DNA of 64,000 bases from Corynebacterium incognita. Its GTDB lineage: Bacteria; Actinomycetota; Actinomycetes; Mycobacteriales; Mycobacteriaceae. The position numbers and the translations under genes were made by a program. The notes beneath the pieces were generated by a model that searched no databases, was not told the DNA's origin, and saw only the letters and a program-made list of their open reading frames with translations. How positions within the stretch are numbered: the first letter of the stretch is position 1; every line of letters starts with the position of its first letter. This document shows positions 47,397 to 57,731 of the stretch, piece after piece. The stretch is from positions 2,284,606 through 2,348,605 of the forward strand of contig NZ_CP059404.1 in assembly GCF_014217255.1 (NCBI RefSeq), given 5' to 3'.

Positions 47397-48209
47397 ATGA
47401 CTTTGGACTTTGAGAACGCCTTCACTGAGCGCACCCCGCGCATAGTTAACGCCGCCAAGCTGCACCGCGCGGCCAACCGCCGCAAGGCCGGGGTGTTTAT
47501 CGTGGAGGGCTCTAATTCGGTGGAGGCCGCCGTGGCCACCGGCGCGGCGCGCGACGTGTTCGTGACAGAGGCGGCCGCGGAGCGTTTCGGGGAGATTCTC
47601 ACCACTGCCGGCTATATGGACGTCTATGTCCACCCGATCACTGACAAGGCGGCCAAGTCTTTGGCGGACACCGCGACAACGAGCGGCATTTTCGCGCTGT
47701 GTGCCGACGTCCTGTGGTCGGCGGGAAAGATTTTTGGCGGCAAACCCCGCCTGGTATCCATCCCGGTGCTCACCTCTGAGCCGGGTAATGCGGGCACTCT
47801 CATCCGTACCTCCGATGCGATGGGCGCCGATGGAGTCATTTTCGCCGGCGAGACCGTGGACCCACTGGGGTGTAAGGTGGCGCGGTCGTCGGCAGGCTCG
47901 CTCTTCCACATCCCGGTGGCCCGGCACACTGGCGTTAAAGACGTCATCGGACAAGCACGGGCGGCGGGCCTGCAGATTCTGGCGACGTCGGTGGAAGGTG
48001 AGGCCACTCTGGACGAGGTAGATCTGACCCGGCCAACCGCCTGGCTATTCGGCAACGAGGCGCACGGTTTGGACACAGATGTCGAGGCGCTGGCAGATAC
48101 AAAAGTTCGCATCCCCATCCTCGGACGCGCAGAATCGCTTAACCTGGCTAGTGCCGCCAGTATTTGTCTGTACCAATCGGCGCGGGCGCTGGCGACTGGC
48201 ACCGTGTAG
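47397..48209 (+). CDS. SpoU/TrmH-family RNA methyltransferase
   Basis: 270-residue SPOUT-class enzyme, probably a 23S rRNA or tRNA 2'-O-ribose methyltransferase. An N-terminal substrate-binding region (residues 1-100: NAAKLHRAANRRKAGVFIVEG) is followed by the knotted domain with motif 1 GNAGTLIRTSDAMGADG, motif 2 WLFGNEAHGL and motif 3 IPILGRAESLNLASAASI. The start at 47397 excludes a longer frame that would read through the rplT terminator. The target nucleotide cannot be predicted. Confidence 0.92.
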   Translation: MTLDFENAFTERTPRIVNAAKLHRAANRRKAGVFIVEGSNSVEAAVATGAARDVFVTEAAAERFGEILTTAGYMDVYVHPITDKAAKSLADTATTSGIFALCADVLWSAGKIFGGKPRLVSIPVLTSEPGNAGTLIRTSDAMGADGVIFAGETVDPLGCKVARSSAGSLFHIPVARHTGVKDVIGQARAAGLQILATSVEGEATLDEVDLTRPTAWLFGNEAHGLDTDVEALADTKVRIPILGRAESLNLASAASICLYQSARALATGTV

Positions 48210-48267
48210 CCACATAGCCAGATACAGGCGCATAGGGCTGTAAAGATGACGTAGGGAGAGAAGAGCT

Positions 48268-48840
48268 TTGTCCGTGACGTTCCATTTCGCGCAGCCCGGG
48301 TTGACGTTCTTTACCGCTGACTTTGACTTCAGCAAGTTATTGTATTCCTCGGACCCGAGGAACTTAACAGCCCGACCCGGATATGGAACCGGCGGCGCAA
48401 CGCATCGCATCGCTGAGACGCTAGGCATAGAGGTTGATGCGACGGTGTGCGTCGACCTATGCGAAGAGTTATACCGTTCGCGACGCTTCCATCAGGGAGG
48501 TGGATGCCATTGCCGAAGCGTTTGCATTCACTCCGGAATTGCTCGAAACGGCAGTGTTCTCACTCCCGAGGCCGCGGAGTGTGCGGCAGAGACTGTGCTC
48601 ATGCAGCTGGGAAGCTGGGTGAGCATCATGGATCATCACGTTCAGTGCGACTGCTGCCAGGTGGACGCTGTAGGTGACGATAGATTCCTGGTGGAGTGGG
48701 GGCACAACCTGGGAGAACAAGGTTCCTACCGGTTGCATGTGACAGGAATTGCAGCGGCTATCACGGCGTGGACGAGCTTCGCGGAAGACGACCGCACCGC
48801 ATTTAATACCCACGACTGGAAGTTCGTGACTGAGGCATGA
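48268..48840 (+). CDS. Unknown protein with two apparently compensating frameshifts
   Basis: 190 codons from a TTG at 48268 (AGGGAGAG upstream) to TGA at 48840. Residues 1-68 and about 93-190 look like normal protein sequence; the C-terminal half has HHVQCDCCQVDAVGDD and a tryptophan-rich end. The middle segment, about 48470-48545, reads as cysteine/arginine-rich nonsense (GGGCHCRSVCIHSG), whereas the +1 frame there gives a plausible helix (TVRDASIREVDAIAEAFAF). One inserted and one deleted base would explain this. The protein is therefore still full length, but with about 25 altered residues. I do not recognise the family. pheS starts 57 bases downstream. Confidence 0.6.
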   Translation: MSVTFHFAQPGLTFFTADFDFSKLLYSSDPRNLTARPGYGTGGATHRIAETLGIEVDATVCVDLCEELYRSRRFHQGGGCHCRSVCIHSGIARNGSVLTPEAAECAAETVLMQLGSWVSIMDHHVQCDCCQVDAVGDDRFLVEWGHNLGEQGSYRLHVTGIAAAITAWTSFAEDDRTAFNTHDWKFVTEA

Positions 48841-48896
48841 GTACTATAAGCAGATAGAAAATGTAAGGCGTAACAAACAAGGGACGTGTGTTGTAA

Positions 48897-49988
<1,092 letters not shown>

Positions 49989-50053
49989 GAACTAGTTACC
50001 CATCACTTCACCGCAAGCACAGCGCATAACTTTCAGAGGAGCAAGACAACACC

Positions 50054-52567
50054 ATGCTTATTAGCCAGAATTGGGTAACCGGCCTGCTGGGCGCGAAGAA
50101 TCCGGGCTGGAGCGTTTCCAGCGAGGAACTCGACTCCGGCTTCGTTCGCGTCGGCTTTGAAACCGAGGGCTACGAAGCCCTTCCGGAGGTTTCCGGCCCG
50201 CTGGTCATCGGCCGCGTCGACGAGATCGAAGAACTGACGCAATTCAAAAAGCCGATCCGCTACTGCCAGGTCAACGTCGGTGACGCCAACGGTACCGGCG
50301 AGCTGCAAGGCATTATCTGCGGCGCGCGCAACTTCCGCGAGGGTGACTACGTGGTCGTGGCACTTCCTGGCGCGGAACTGCCCGGTGGCTTCAAGATTGC
50401 CGCGCGCGAGACTTATGACCACATCTCTAACGGCATGCTGTGCTCCGCCGCGGAGTTGGGTATGACCAAGGACTCCCCGGGCATTATCGTCGTGGATGAG
50501 AGCTACGGTGAACCAGGGCAGGATGCTCGCGACGCCATCCAGCTCGGGGATACCGTCTTTGACGTCAACATCACCCCGGACCGCGGTTACGCGCTGTCCG
50601 CGCGCGGCCTGACGCGCGAGCTGGCGTCTGCGTTCTCCCTAGAATTCGCCGATGCTGCTACCGATCCGACTGTGGCGGGCATCGACGTCGCGGGCGTTCC
50701 GGCACCAGCTGGCGAAGCGCTGGCCGTGTCCATTGCGGACGACACCAAGACCCGCCGGTTCGGACTGCGCAAGGTGACCGGCATCAACACGGATGCCCGC
50801 ACTCCATTCTGGATGCAGCGCGAGCTCATGCTGTCCGGCATGCGTCCCGTGAACCCAGCCACCGACGTCACCAACTACGTCATGCTTCTGCTGGGCCAGC
50901 CCATGCACGCCTTCGACGCCAGCAAGGTCGCCGGGGGCTTGAGCATCCGCCGCGCCCAGCCGGGGGAGAAATTTGAGACCCTCGACCACGTGAAGCGTGA
51001 GCTGCACGCCGAGGATGTTGTGATCTGCGACGAGACCGGCATTCAGTCCCTCGCCGGCGTCATGGGCGGCACCTCCTCGGAGATCGCCGACGAGACCACC
51101 GACGTTTTGTTCGAGGCTGCTAACTGGGATCCCATTGGCATCGCACGCACCTCTCGTCGTCACAAGCTCAGCTCGGAGGCCTCGCGCCGGTTTGAGCGCG
51201 GCGTCGACCCCGCCATCGTCGAGGTAGCACTGGATGTGGCCTGCCAGCTGCTCGTTGAGATTGCCGGCGGCTCCATCGAGGCCACCCGCACGTTGCTAGG
51301 CGACGTCGAGAAGCCAGCACCTATCACCATGGCGTCCGGTAAGCCGGCAGCCTACGCAGGCGTGGACTACGCCGCGCAGACCGTGGAGGCGCGCCTGCGC
51401 GAGGTCGGGTGCGAGGTCACCGCGTCCGGCGGTGACGCCGCCACGTTGACTGTCGTGCCGCCGACGTGGCGCAGCGACATCACCATGGACGTGGATCTGG
51501 TGGAAGAGGTTCTGCGCCTGGAAGGGCTCGAGGACATCCCGCTTGTCCTGCCCACCCCGAAGGGCGGCCGCGGCCTGACTCCGGCGCAAGTGCGTCGCCG
51601 GGCCATTGGCCACGGTTTGGCGTACGCGGGCTACGTGGAAATCCTTCCGAGCCCATTCATCGCGACCGACACCTTTGACGTCTGGGGTCTCGAAGCTGAT
51701 GATCCGCGCCGCAACGTGGTGACCGTGCAGAACCCGCTGGAGGCGGACAATGCGGTGCTCGGCACCACGCTACTGCCCAACATGCTGGTGGCCCTGGCGC
51801 GGAACGTGGCCCGTGGCCGCCAGGATCTGGCGCTGTTCGGCCAGCAGCAGGTCGCTTTCCAACGCGGCCAACAGACACCGATGCCGGACGTCTCTGCACG
51901 CCCCAGCAAGGCCGAGGCCACTGAACTCATTGAGTCCCTGCCATACCAGCCGCTCCACGTAGCCACGGTGGGCGCGGGTAATTGGGAGCTGGCCGGGCCG
52001 TGGGGCGAAGGTCGCGCGTACACCTACGCCGACGCCATCGAGTCTGCGCGCTTGGTTGCACGTGCCGCAGGCGTTGAGCTGGAGCTTGAGGCCGCTGAGC
52101 AGCTGCCGTGGCACCCAGGCCGTTGCGCCGCGCTCAAGGTCAAGGGCGAGGTCGTCGGACACGCCGGCGAGCTGCACCCGCAGGTACTCAAGGCTCTGGG
52201 CCTTCCGGAGCGCGTGTGCGCGATGGAGCTAGATGTCACGGCCCTGCCGTTGGACGAGCAGTTCCCGGCGCCGGTGCTATCCGCCTTCCCGGGCCTGCAC
52301 CAGGACATCGCGCTCGTCGTGGATGAATCCGTTCCCGCCGAGTCCGTTCGTCGCGCTGTCGCCGAGGGTGCCGGGGAACTGCTGGAGAGCGTCGAGCTGT
52401 TCGACATCTTCCGCGGCGAGCAGCTGGGGGACAATAAGAAGTCCCTGGCGTTTTCCATGCTGTTCCGCGCTGGAGACCGCACCCTGACCGACGAGGAGGT
52501 CAACGAGCACCGCCTCGCTGCAGCCGCTGTAGCCAAGGAGCGCTTCGGCGCCGAGATGCGCGCCTAG
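50054..52567 (+). CDS. pheT: Phenylalanyl-tRNA synthetase beta subunit
   Basis: 837-residue partner of PheS. N-terminal EMAP-like tRNA-binding domain (about 45-155: GRVDEIEELTQFKKPIRYCQ and ETYDHISNGMLCSAAELGM), B3/B4 editing domain around 215-390 (clears Tyr-tRNA(Phe)), B5 winged domain around 410-480, catalytic-like core, and the C-terminal FDX-ACB anticodon domain (about 740-837: FPGLHQDIALVVDE). Intact and of normal length. AGGAG precedes the ATG. Ends near a GC-rich hairpin. Confidence 0.97.
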   Translation: MLISQNWVTGLLGAKNPGWSVSSEELDSGFVRVGFETEGYEALPEVSGPLVIGRVDEIEELTQFKKPIRYCQVNVGDANGTGELQGIICGARNFREGDYVVVALPGAELPGGFKIAARETYDHISNGMLCSAAELGMTKDSPGIIVVDESYGEPGQDARDAIQLGDTVFDVNITPDRGYALSARGLTRELASAFSLEFADAATDPTVAGIDVAGVPAPAGEALAVSIADDTKTRRFGLRKVTGINTDARTPFWMQRELMLSGMRPVNPATDVTNYVMLLLGQPMHAFDASKVAGGLSIRRAQPGEKFETLDHVKRELHAEDVVICDETGIQSLAGVMGGTSSEIADETTDVLFEAANWDPIGIARTSRRHKLSSEASRRFERGVDPAIVEVALDVACQLLVEIAGGSIEATRTLLGDVEKPAPITMASGKPAAYAGVDYAAQTVEARLREVGCEVTASGGDAATLTVVPPTWRSDITMDVDLVEEVLRLEGLEDIPLVLPTPKGGRGLTPAQVRRRAIGHGLAYAGYVEILPSPFIATDTFDVWGLEADDPRRNVVTVQNPLEADNAVLGTTLLPNMLVALARNVARGRQDLALFGQQQVAFQRGQQTPMPDVSARPSKAEATELIESLPYQPLHVATVGAGNWELAGPWGEGRAYTYADAIESARLVARAAGVELELEAAEQLPWHPGRCAALKVKGEVVGHAGELHPQVLKALGLPERVCAMELDVTALPLDEQFPAPVLSAFPGLHQDIALVVDESVPAESVRRAVAEGAGELLESVELFDIFRGEQLGDNKKSLAFSMLFRAGDRTLTDEEVNEHRLAAAAVAKERFGAEMRA

Positions 52568-52595
52568 CATTTCACCTCTCCCTGACGGCAGTGAC

Positions 52596-52624
52596 AGCCC
52601 GGGCCACCCTTGGTGGCCCGGGCT
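52596..52624 (+). terminator. Probable terminator after pheT
   Basis: AGCCCGGGCCACC and GGTGGCCCGGGCT form a perfect 13-bp stem with a 3-base loop. Only TCG and a scattered U-rich sequence follow, so it may work as a weak or factor-assisted terminator. Confidence 0.7.
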
Positions 52625-52808
52625 TCGTGCTGTCTGCGGCAATAAGCATTTCCCTGCTAGCCGCCGAAACTCTGATCTCAATCGCAATCGTCTGATCGCC
52701 GCGGGTAGGGAAGGGGGAGTCCGCCGGGGGTATCGATAACTTGTAATTCTTTCATTAGTGCTGTGAGGCAAAAGTCCTGAGTAAGGCGGGTGGTGGTGGA
52801 AGATCTGG

Positions 52809-52858
52809 TGTGATTTCGCACGGCCAGAGCTTATAAAATGCAACCGACTGCAATTTTT
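52809..52858 (+). promoter_or_regulatory. argC promoter and candidate ArgR operator
   Basis: TGTGAT (52809-52814) and TATAAA (52832-52837) are spaced by 17 bases. Overlapping the -10, AAAATGCA (52835-52842) and TGCAATTTT (52849-52857) form an inverted repeat (one base offset) around ACCGAC. The predicted transcript would start only about 28 bases before the argC ATG. The placement over the -10 suits repression by arginine-bound ArgR. Confidence 0.55.
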
Positions 52859-52872
52859 GCTATGGTGTTGCC

Positions 52873-53979
52873 ATGACCATTTCGCTAGCCGTCGCAGGCG
52901 CCACCGGATATGCGGGCGGGGAGATCATCAGGTTGCTCCTTGGCCACCCAGCAATGCAGTCTGGGCAGCTGCGCCTGCGTACCTTGTTTGCCGGTGACAA
53001 GGCAGAGGAGAGCGTTGCGGCCCACCTACCGCACCTCGCAGCGGCGCTCCACGAGGCGGCTGGGCCGGAGAGTTTTGCGAAGACGACGCCGGAAGCCCTC
53101 GCGGAACACGACGTGGTATTTCTAGCGCTACCGCACGGCCACTCCGCGGCGTTAGCGCAGCAGCTTCCTGAATCGGTGAAACTCATTGACTGCGCCGCTG
53201 ACTTCCGGCTGGAATCCGGGACGGAGTGGGGCGCTTACTACAACCCGGCAGGCACTAACGCTGCAACCCCGTGGGCGGGAACGTGGCCCTATGGTTTGCC
53301 GGAACTCCCCGGAAAGCGGGCGTCCATCCAATCGGCGAACCGGGTGGCCGTGCCGGGGTGCTTCCCCACGGCGGTGAGTCTGGCGGCTTACCCGGCGTTG
53401 GCCGCCGGGCTCGCTCTGCCGGATGTGTCAGTGACGGCAGTGACCGGCGCCTCCGGCGCGGGCAAGAAACCTTCAGCGCCACTCTTGGGCGCGGAGTTGA
53501 TGGGAAACCTTAAGCCCTATTCTGCGGCCGGGGCGCACCGGCACATCCCCGAGATCCTGCAGAACCTCGCTCCCGCGGTGGGGAAAGAAGCAAGCGACGT
53601 CGCGCTGAGCTTTACTCCCGTACTCGCGCCGCTAACGCGCGGCATCCTGGCCGTGGCCATCATGCCGCTCGCCGCAGAGATTGACGTGGACGCCGCCGCC
53701 AAACAGCTGCGCGGTGCCTACCACGATGCCTATGCCACTGAGCCCTTTATCGAGCTCCTTGATGCGCAGGCAGGGCAGTTCCCGGAGACCGCCAACGTGG
53801 CCGGAAGCAATCGCGTGCAGATCGCAGTGGACGTCGATAAGCGCGCCCGCAAGGTCATCGCCACCGCCGCGGTAGACAACCTCACCAAGGGAACAGGTGG
53901 GGCAGCAGTCCAGTGCATGAACCTCATGGTTGGTTTCCCGGAGACCGCCGGTCTACCCCTCACCGGGCTCCGCCCGTAG
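52873..53979 (+). CDS. argC: N-acetyl-gamma-glutamyl-phosphate reductase
   Basis: 368-residue enzyme reducing N-acetylglutamyl phosphate to the semialdehyde, third step of arginine synthesis. N-terminal Rossmann motif VAGATGYAGGEIIRLL, catalytic cysteine C163 in VPGCFPTAV, and TGASGAGKKP with AGAHRHIPEI are intact. Length is somewhat above the common 350. No strong ribosome binding site precedes the ATG, and the predicted leader is short. First gene of argCJBDFRGH, the Corynebacterium order. Confidence 0.97.
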   Translation: MTISLAVAGATGYAGGEIIRLLLGHPAMQSGQLRLRTLFAGDKAEESVAAHLPHLAAALHEAAGPESFAKTTPEALAEHDVVFLALPHGHSAALAQQLPESVKLIDCAADFRLESGTEWGAYYNPAGTNAATPWAGTWPYGLPELPGKRASIQSANRVAVPGCFPTAVSLAAYPALAAGLALPDVSVTAVTGASGAGKKPSAPLLGAELMGNLKPYSAAGAHRHIPEILQNLAPAVGKEASDVALSFTPVLAPLTRGILAVAIMPLAAEIDVDAAAKQLRGAYHDAYATEPFIELLDAQAGQFPETANVAGSNRVQIAVDVDKRARKVIATAAVDNLTKGTGGAAVQCMNLMVGFPETAGLPLTGLRP

Positions 53980-54077
53980 GGCTGCAGGACAACTTTCTCG
54001 GTGGGCCCTGGGCCGTAGCGCCCCCGCACCGCCGACGCGCTACCAACAGCGCAGTGACAAAGAAACGGACTGTACGA

Positions 54078-54091
54078 ACAGTGAACACTGT
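54078..54091 (+). repeat. 14-bp palindrome in the argC-argJ gap
   Basis: ACAGTG (54078-54083), AA, CACTGT (54086-54091): a perfect inverted repeat with a 2-base centre, 46 bases before the argJ ATG. Nothing else recognisable lies in this 157-bp gap. It could be an operator or an RNA processing site. Confidence 0.5.
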
Positions 54092-54136
54092 AGAGCCCCA
54101 CACACTACGGGCACACGAGGAAAAGGGAGGATAGAC

Positions 54137-55369
54137 ATGGAAGCGACAGTGGTAGCGCCAGCCGGAGAAGGTGTGGCACGTGATTCGACAATGGCGGGGA
54201 ACACTGGAGTCACCGCGCCGGCGGGCTTTAGCGCCGCGGGTATTGCGGCGGGTCTGAAGAAGAGTGGCAAGAAGGATCTGGCACTCGTGGTAAACACCGG
54301 GCCGGAAGCTATCGCCGCGGGGGTCTTTACCCGCAATAAGGTGCATTCTGCAGCGGTAACCGTCTCGCGCGCGGCCGTAGCCGACCGGGAGACCGGTGTG
54401 CGCGCGGTCATCATCAACTCCGGGAACGCCAACGCGTGCACCGGCGCGCAGGGGTTTGCAGACGCCCAGGCGATGCAAGCACAGACCGCGCATGCGCTGC
54501 ATTTGCCGCCAGCGGCGGTCGCGGTGTGTTCCACGGGACTCATCGGCGAGCCGCTGGATATGGGCACCGTCGTGGCCGGGATTGAGAGCATCGTCCCGCA
54601 GCTGGATACCACGACCAAGTCTGGTGAGGACGCAGCCACCGGGATATTGACTACTGATACGTGTATGAAGCAGGCGGTGTATCACGGTGCGGGCTGGACC
54701 ATCGGCGCCATGGCCAAGGGCGTGGGCATGATGGCGCCGTCGCTGGCCACCATGCTTGCGGTGATCACCACCGACGCCCAGGTCGATGCGGCGCTGCTTC
54801 ATGACGCGCTCGCTGGTGTCTCGAACACGACGTTTAACACGGTAGATATTGACGGCACCACCTCGACGAACGACTCGGTCATCGCCATGGCTAATGGTGC
54901 CAGCGGGACTCAGCCGTCGGCCGAGGAATTCACCGCGGCCCTGCATGCGGTGTGTGCGGATTTGGCGCAGCAGTTGCAGGGGGACGCCGAAGGCGTCACC
55001 AAGGTCGTAGACATCACGGTGACCGGAGCGGCCACAGACGAGCAGGCGCTCGAGGCTGCCAGGGCCGTGGGTCGCGACAACCTGTTCAAGTGCGCCATGT
55101 TCGGCTCGGATCCCAACTGGGGCCGGGTGTTGGCGGCAGTGGGCATGGCCCCGGTGGACATGGACCCCGGCAATATCGCGGTGTGGTTCAACGGACACCA
55201 GGTGTGCGCCCACACCACCGGCGTGCCGGGCGCGCGCGAGGCGGATCTCAGCGGCGCTCACATCGCCGTGACCATTGACCTCGGCGCGGGTGGCAGCGGC
55301 CACGCCACCGTCCACACCACCGACTTGTCCTTCAACTACGTGGAGATCAACTCCGCGTATGCGACTTAA
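54137..55369 (+). CDS. argJ: Bifunctional ornithine acetyltransferase / N-acetylglutamate synthase
   Basis: 410-residue enzyme that recycles the acetyl group from N-acetylornithine to glutamate (and may also use acetyl-CoA). The precursor cleaves itself before the conserved threonine in LATMLA, here T205, whose N-terminus becomes the nucleophile. [11 protein letters not shown] and [14 protein letters not shown] segments and FGSDPNWGR are also intact. ATG at 54137 follows AAAAGGGAGG. The 20 residues before [12 protein letters not shown] are not conserved. The 157-bp gap after argC contains a 14-bp palindrome. A bifunctional role is typical but not proved by sequence. Confidence 0.95.
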   Translation: MEATVVAPAGEGVARDSTMAGNTGVTAPAGFSAAGIAAGLKKSGKKDLALVVNTGPEAIAAGVFTRNKVHSAAVTVSRAAVADRETGVRAVIINSGNANACTGAQGFADAQAMQAQTAHALHLPPAAVAVCSTGLIGEPLDMGTVVAGIESIVPQLDTTTKSGEDAATGILTTDTCMKQAVYHGAGWTIGAMAKGVGMMAPSLATMLAVITTDAQVDAALLHDALAGVSNTTFNTVDIDGTTSTNDSVIAMANGASGTQPSAEEFTAALHAVCADLAQQLQGDAEGVTKVVDITVTGAATDEQALEAARAVGRDNLFKCAMFGSDPNWGRVLAAVGMAPVDMDPGNIAVWFNGHQVCAHTTGVPGAREADLSGAHIAVTIDLGAGGSGHATVHTTDLSFNYVEINSAYAT

Positions 55370-55385
55370 GGCGGTGGGTGAAGAA

Positions 55386-56396
55386 ATGTTGCTCACTACT
55401 ACACCGGCCAGCTCCGTGGCCGCTCCCGGCAGGGGATCGGGCTTTACTGCGGGGCTCAGCGACGCCGACAGGGCCCGGGTACTCGTGGAGGCCCTGCCCT
55501 GGCTGCAGGAGCTGCGGGGCAAGACCGTCGTTGTGAAGTATGGCGGGAACGCCATGGTGGATGACGAACTCAAGAAAGCCTTCGCCGCTGACATGGCCCT
55601 GTTGCGAACGGTGGGCATCAAGCCCGTCGTGGTCCACGGCGGTGGCCCGCAGATCTCCGCGATGCTGGAGAGGCTGGGCATCAAGACTGAGTTCAAAGGT
55701 GGCTTCCGGGTCACCGATGCCCAGGACATCGAGATTGTCCGCATGGTGTTGTGCGGCCAGGTCGGCCGCGATCTCGTCGGGCTTATCAACGCACATGGCC
55801 CCTACGCGGTGGGCATGTCCGGCGAGGACGCGGGCCTCTTCCGCGCGGAGAAGAGGCTCGTGGACGTCGAAGGCGTGCCCACGGATGTCGGCCGGGTCGG
55901 AGACATCATAAGCGTCAACGCCGAAGCCATCCAAGACATCGTGGATGCCGGACGAATCCCGATCGTCTCCACCATCGCGCCCGACGCCGCCGGGACCATC
56001 TATAACATCAACGCCGATACAGCCGCCTCTGCGCTCGCTCAGGCCTTGGGTGCAGACCGGCTCCTCATGCTCACCAACGTCGCCGGGCTCTACACGGACT
56101 GGCCAAACCAAGACTCGCTGGTGTCCATCATCAAAGAAAACGACCTTGCCGCCCTAGTTCCACGTTTGGACTCGGGAATGATCCCCAAGATGGATGCCTG
56201 CCTTAAGGCAGTTCAGTCCGGGGTCCACGCCGCCCACGTTATCGATGGCCGTGCGCCGCACGCGGTCATCCTCGAACTGCTCACCCCTGGCGGTGTGGGA
56301 ACGATGGTGCTTCCCGACGCCGCTGACGCCCCCGCACACACCACTGCTCATGCTTCCACTGGAGTGCTGTATAGGAAGGACGATTCCCATGCTTAG
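55386..56396 (+). CDS. argB: Acetylglutamate kinase
   Basis: 336-residue amino-acid kinase phosphorylating N-acetylglutamate; usually the arginine-inhibited step. VVKYGGNAM (residues about 54-62) is the phosphate loop; VVHGGGPQI, the substrate-binding [11 protein letters not shown], and [14 protein letters not shown] and [13 protein letters not shown] are present. An N-terminal extension of about 40 residues and a C-terminal tail are longer than in short ArgB forms. ATG at 55386 follows GGGTGAAG; an in-frame ATG at 55359 inside argJ is possible. Overlaps argD by 8 bp. Confidence 0.95.
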   Translation: MLLTTTPASSVAAPGRGSGFTAGLSDADRARVLVEALPWLQELRGKTVVVKYGGNAMVDDELKKAFAADMALLRTVGIKPVVVHGGGPQISAMLERLGIKTEFKGGFRVTDAQDIEIVRMVLCGQVGRDLVGLINAHGPYAVGMSGEDAGLFRAEKRLVDVEGVPTDVGRVGDIISVNAEAIQDIVDAGRIPIVSTIAPDAAGTIYNINADTAASALAQALGADRLLMLTNVAGLYTDWPNQDSLVSIIKENDLAALVPRLDSGMIPKMDACLKAVQSGVHAAHVIDGRAPHAVILELLTPGGVGTMVLPDAADAPAHTTAHASTGVLYRKDDSHA

Positions 56397-57672
56397 CCAA
56401 CTTCCCACGTCACCGATGATCCTCGATGCTACTCAGCCGACCGACGCGGCCCCGCAGGCGGACACGACTACCGCGACAAACGAGACACCAAATCTGGGTG
56501 ATCGCTGGAATGCTGCACTCATGAACACCTACGGCACTCCGTCGATGAGCCTGGTCCGGGGCCAGGGGAGCCGGGTCTGGGATGAGGAGGGCAACGATTA
56601 CCTCGACTGCCTCGCCGGTATCGCGGTTAACGCGCTTGGGCACGCCCACCCCGCGGTGGTCGACGCCGTGACACACCAGGTCTCCCAGTTGGGGCACGTC
56701 TCCAACCTGGCGGGCTCCGCTCCTGCGGTGGAGTTGGCCGAGTCCCTGCAGAGCCGCATCGCCGACGCCACTGATGCCGCCACCGGCCAGGCGACGCGGG
56801 TGTTCTTCGCTAACTCGGGCGCCGAGGCGAACGAGGCGGCGCTCAAGCTCGCGCGCTTAAGTGGCAAGCGGCGGATCCTCACAGCCGAGGGTGGCTTCCA
56901 CGGACGCACGATGGGCACCTTGACGCTGACCGGCCAACCGACGAAGCAGCAGAAGTTCCGGCCGTTGCTTTCCGACGTCGAGTACTTCCCCTACGGCGAC
57001 ATTGGGTACCTCACGCAACTGGTGGAGCAGGCCCCCGACGACACCGCGGCCATCATGCTGGAGCCCGTTCAGGGTGAGTCCGGCGTCATTCCGGCGCCCA
57101 CGGGCTTTTTTACTCAGGTACGCGCGCTGTGCGATAAGCACGACATTTTGTTCATCGTGGACGAAGTCCAGACCGGTGTGGGACGCACCGGCGACTTCTT
57201 CGCATTCGAGCACGAGGGAATCGTCCCCGACATCGTCACCCTGGCTAAGGGGCTGGGTGGCGGGCTGCCAATTGGTGCTTGCCTGGCTATTGGCGAGGCC
57301 AACCGCTTCGAGCCGGGTGACCACGGCACTACCTTCGGTGGCAACCCGATTGCCTGTGCCGCTGCCAATGCCGTGCTCAACGAGCTGGACCCGCACATGC
57401 TTGTCGACGTCAAGTACAAGAGCGCCAAGCTGATCGGCGCGCTGTCTACTATTCGCGGGGTCCGGGCCGTCCGGGGACGCGGGCTCATGCTCGGCGTCGT
57501 GCTGCGGACCCCGGTGGCGGCCGAGGTGGTGTCGGTTGCCCGCGAACACGGCCTCATCGTTAACGCGCCGGCACCAGACGTTATTCGACTGACCCCGCCG
57601 CTGGTCATCAGCGACGAGGAGATCACTGAAGCAGTATCGACGTTGGCCACCGTGTTGTGGCAGCTCAGCTAG
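56389..57672 (+). CDS. argD: Acetylornithine aminotransferase
   Basis: 427-residue PLP-dependent class III aminotransferase, fourth step of arginine synthesis. The PLP lysine is K287 in [38 protein letters not shown] and [11 protein letters not shown] are also family motifs. The first 45 residues are non-conserved. ATG at 56389 follows AGGAAGGA and overlaps the argB stop; an alternative ATG is 27 bases later. Followed after 59 bp by argF. Confidence 0.96.
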   Translation: MLSQLPTSPMILDATQPTDAAPQADTTTATNETPNLGDRWNAALMNTYGTPSMSLVRGQGSRVWDEEGNDYLDCLAGIAVNALGHAHPAVVDAVTHQVSQLGHVSNLAGSAPAVELAESLQSRIADATDAATGQATRVFFANSGAEANEAALKLARLSGKRRILTAEGGFHGRTMGTLTLTGQPTKQQKFRPLLSDVEYFPYGDIGYLTQLVEQAPDDTAAIMLEPVQGESGVIPAPTGFFTQVRALCDKHDILFIVDEVQTGVGRTGDFFAFEHEGIVPDIVTLAKGLGGGLPIGACLAIGEANRFEPGDHGTTFGGNPIACAAANAVLNELDPHMLVDVKYKSAKLIGALSTIRGVRAVRGRGLMLGVVLRTPVAAEVVSVAREHGLIVNAPAPDVIRLTPPLVISDEEITEAVSTLATVLWQLS

Positions 57673-57698
57673 AACATCACCAATTGAACATCACCAAT
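57672..57698 (+). repeat. Tandem 13-bp direct repeat between argD and argF
   Basis: GAACATCACCAAT occurs at 57672-57684 and again at 57686-57698, one base apart (period 14). The first copy begins at the last base of the argD stop. The repeat fills nearly half of the 59-bp gap and lies 33 bases before the argF ATG. Confidence 0.8.
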
Positions 57699-57731
57699 CC
57701 AGTTATCTATATTCCGAACTGAGGAGACACC

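Larger units (their letters stand above)
52568..52872. other. Intergenic region between pheT and argC
   Basis: 305 bp. It holds the pheT hairpin at 52596-52624 and the argC promoter/operator at about 52809-52858. The 180 bases between show no ORF or repeat I can support. Confidence 0.6.

Noticed and set aside
53960..55789. 609-codon open frame on the minus strand across argJ
   Set aside because: It lies opposite argJ and the start of argB, which have clear family motifs. Its sequence is rich in Arg, His and Gly, as expected of a shadow frame in GC-rich DNA.
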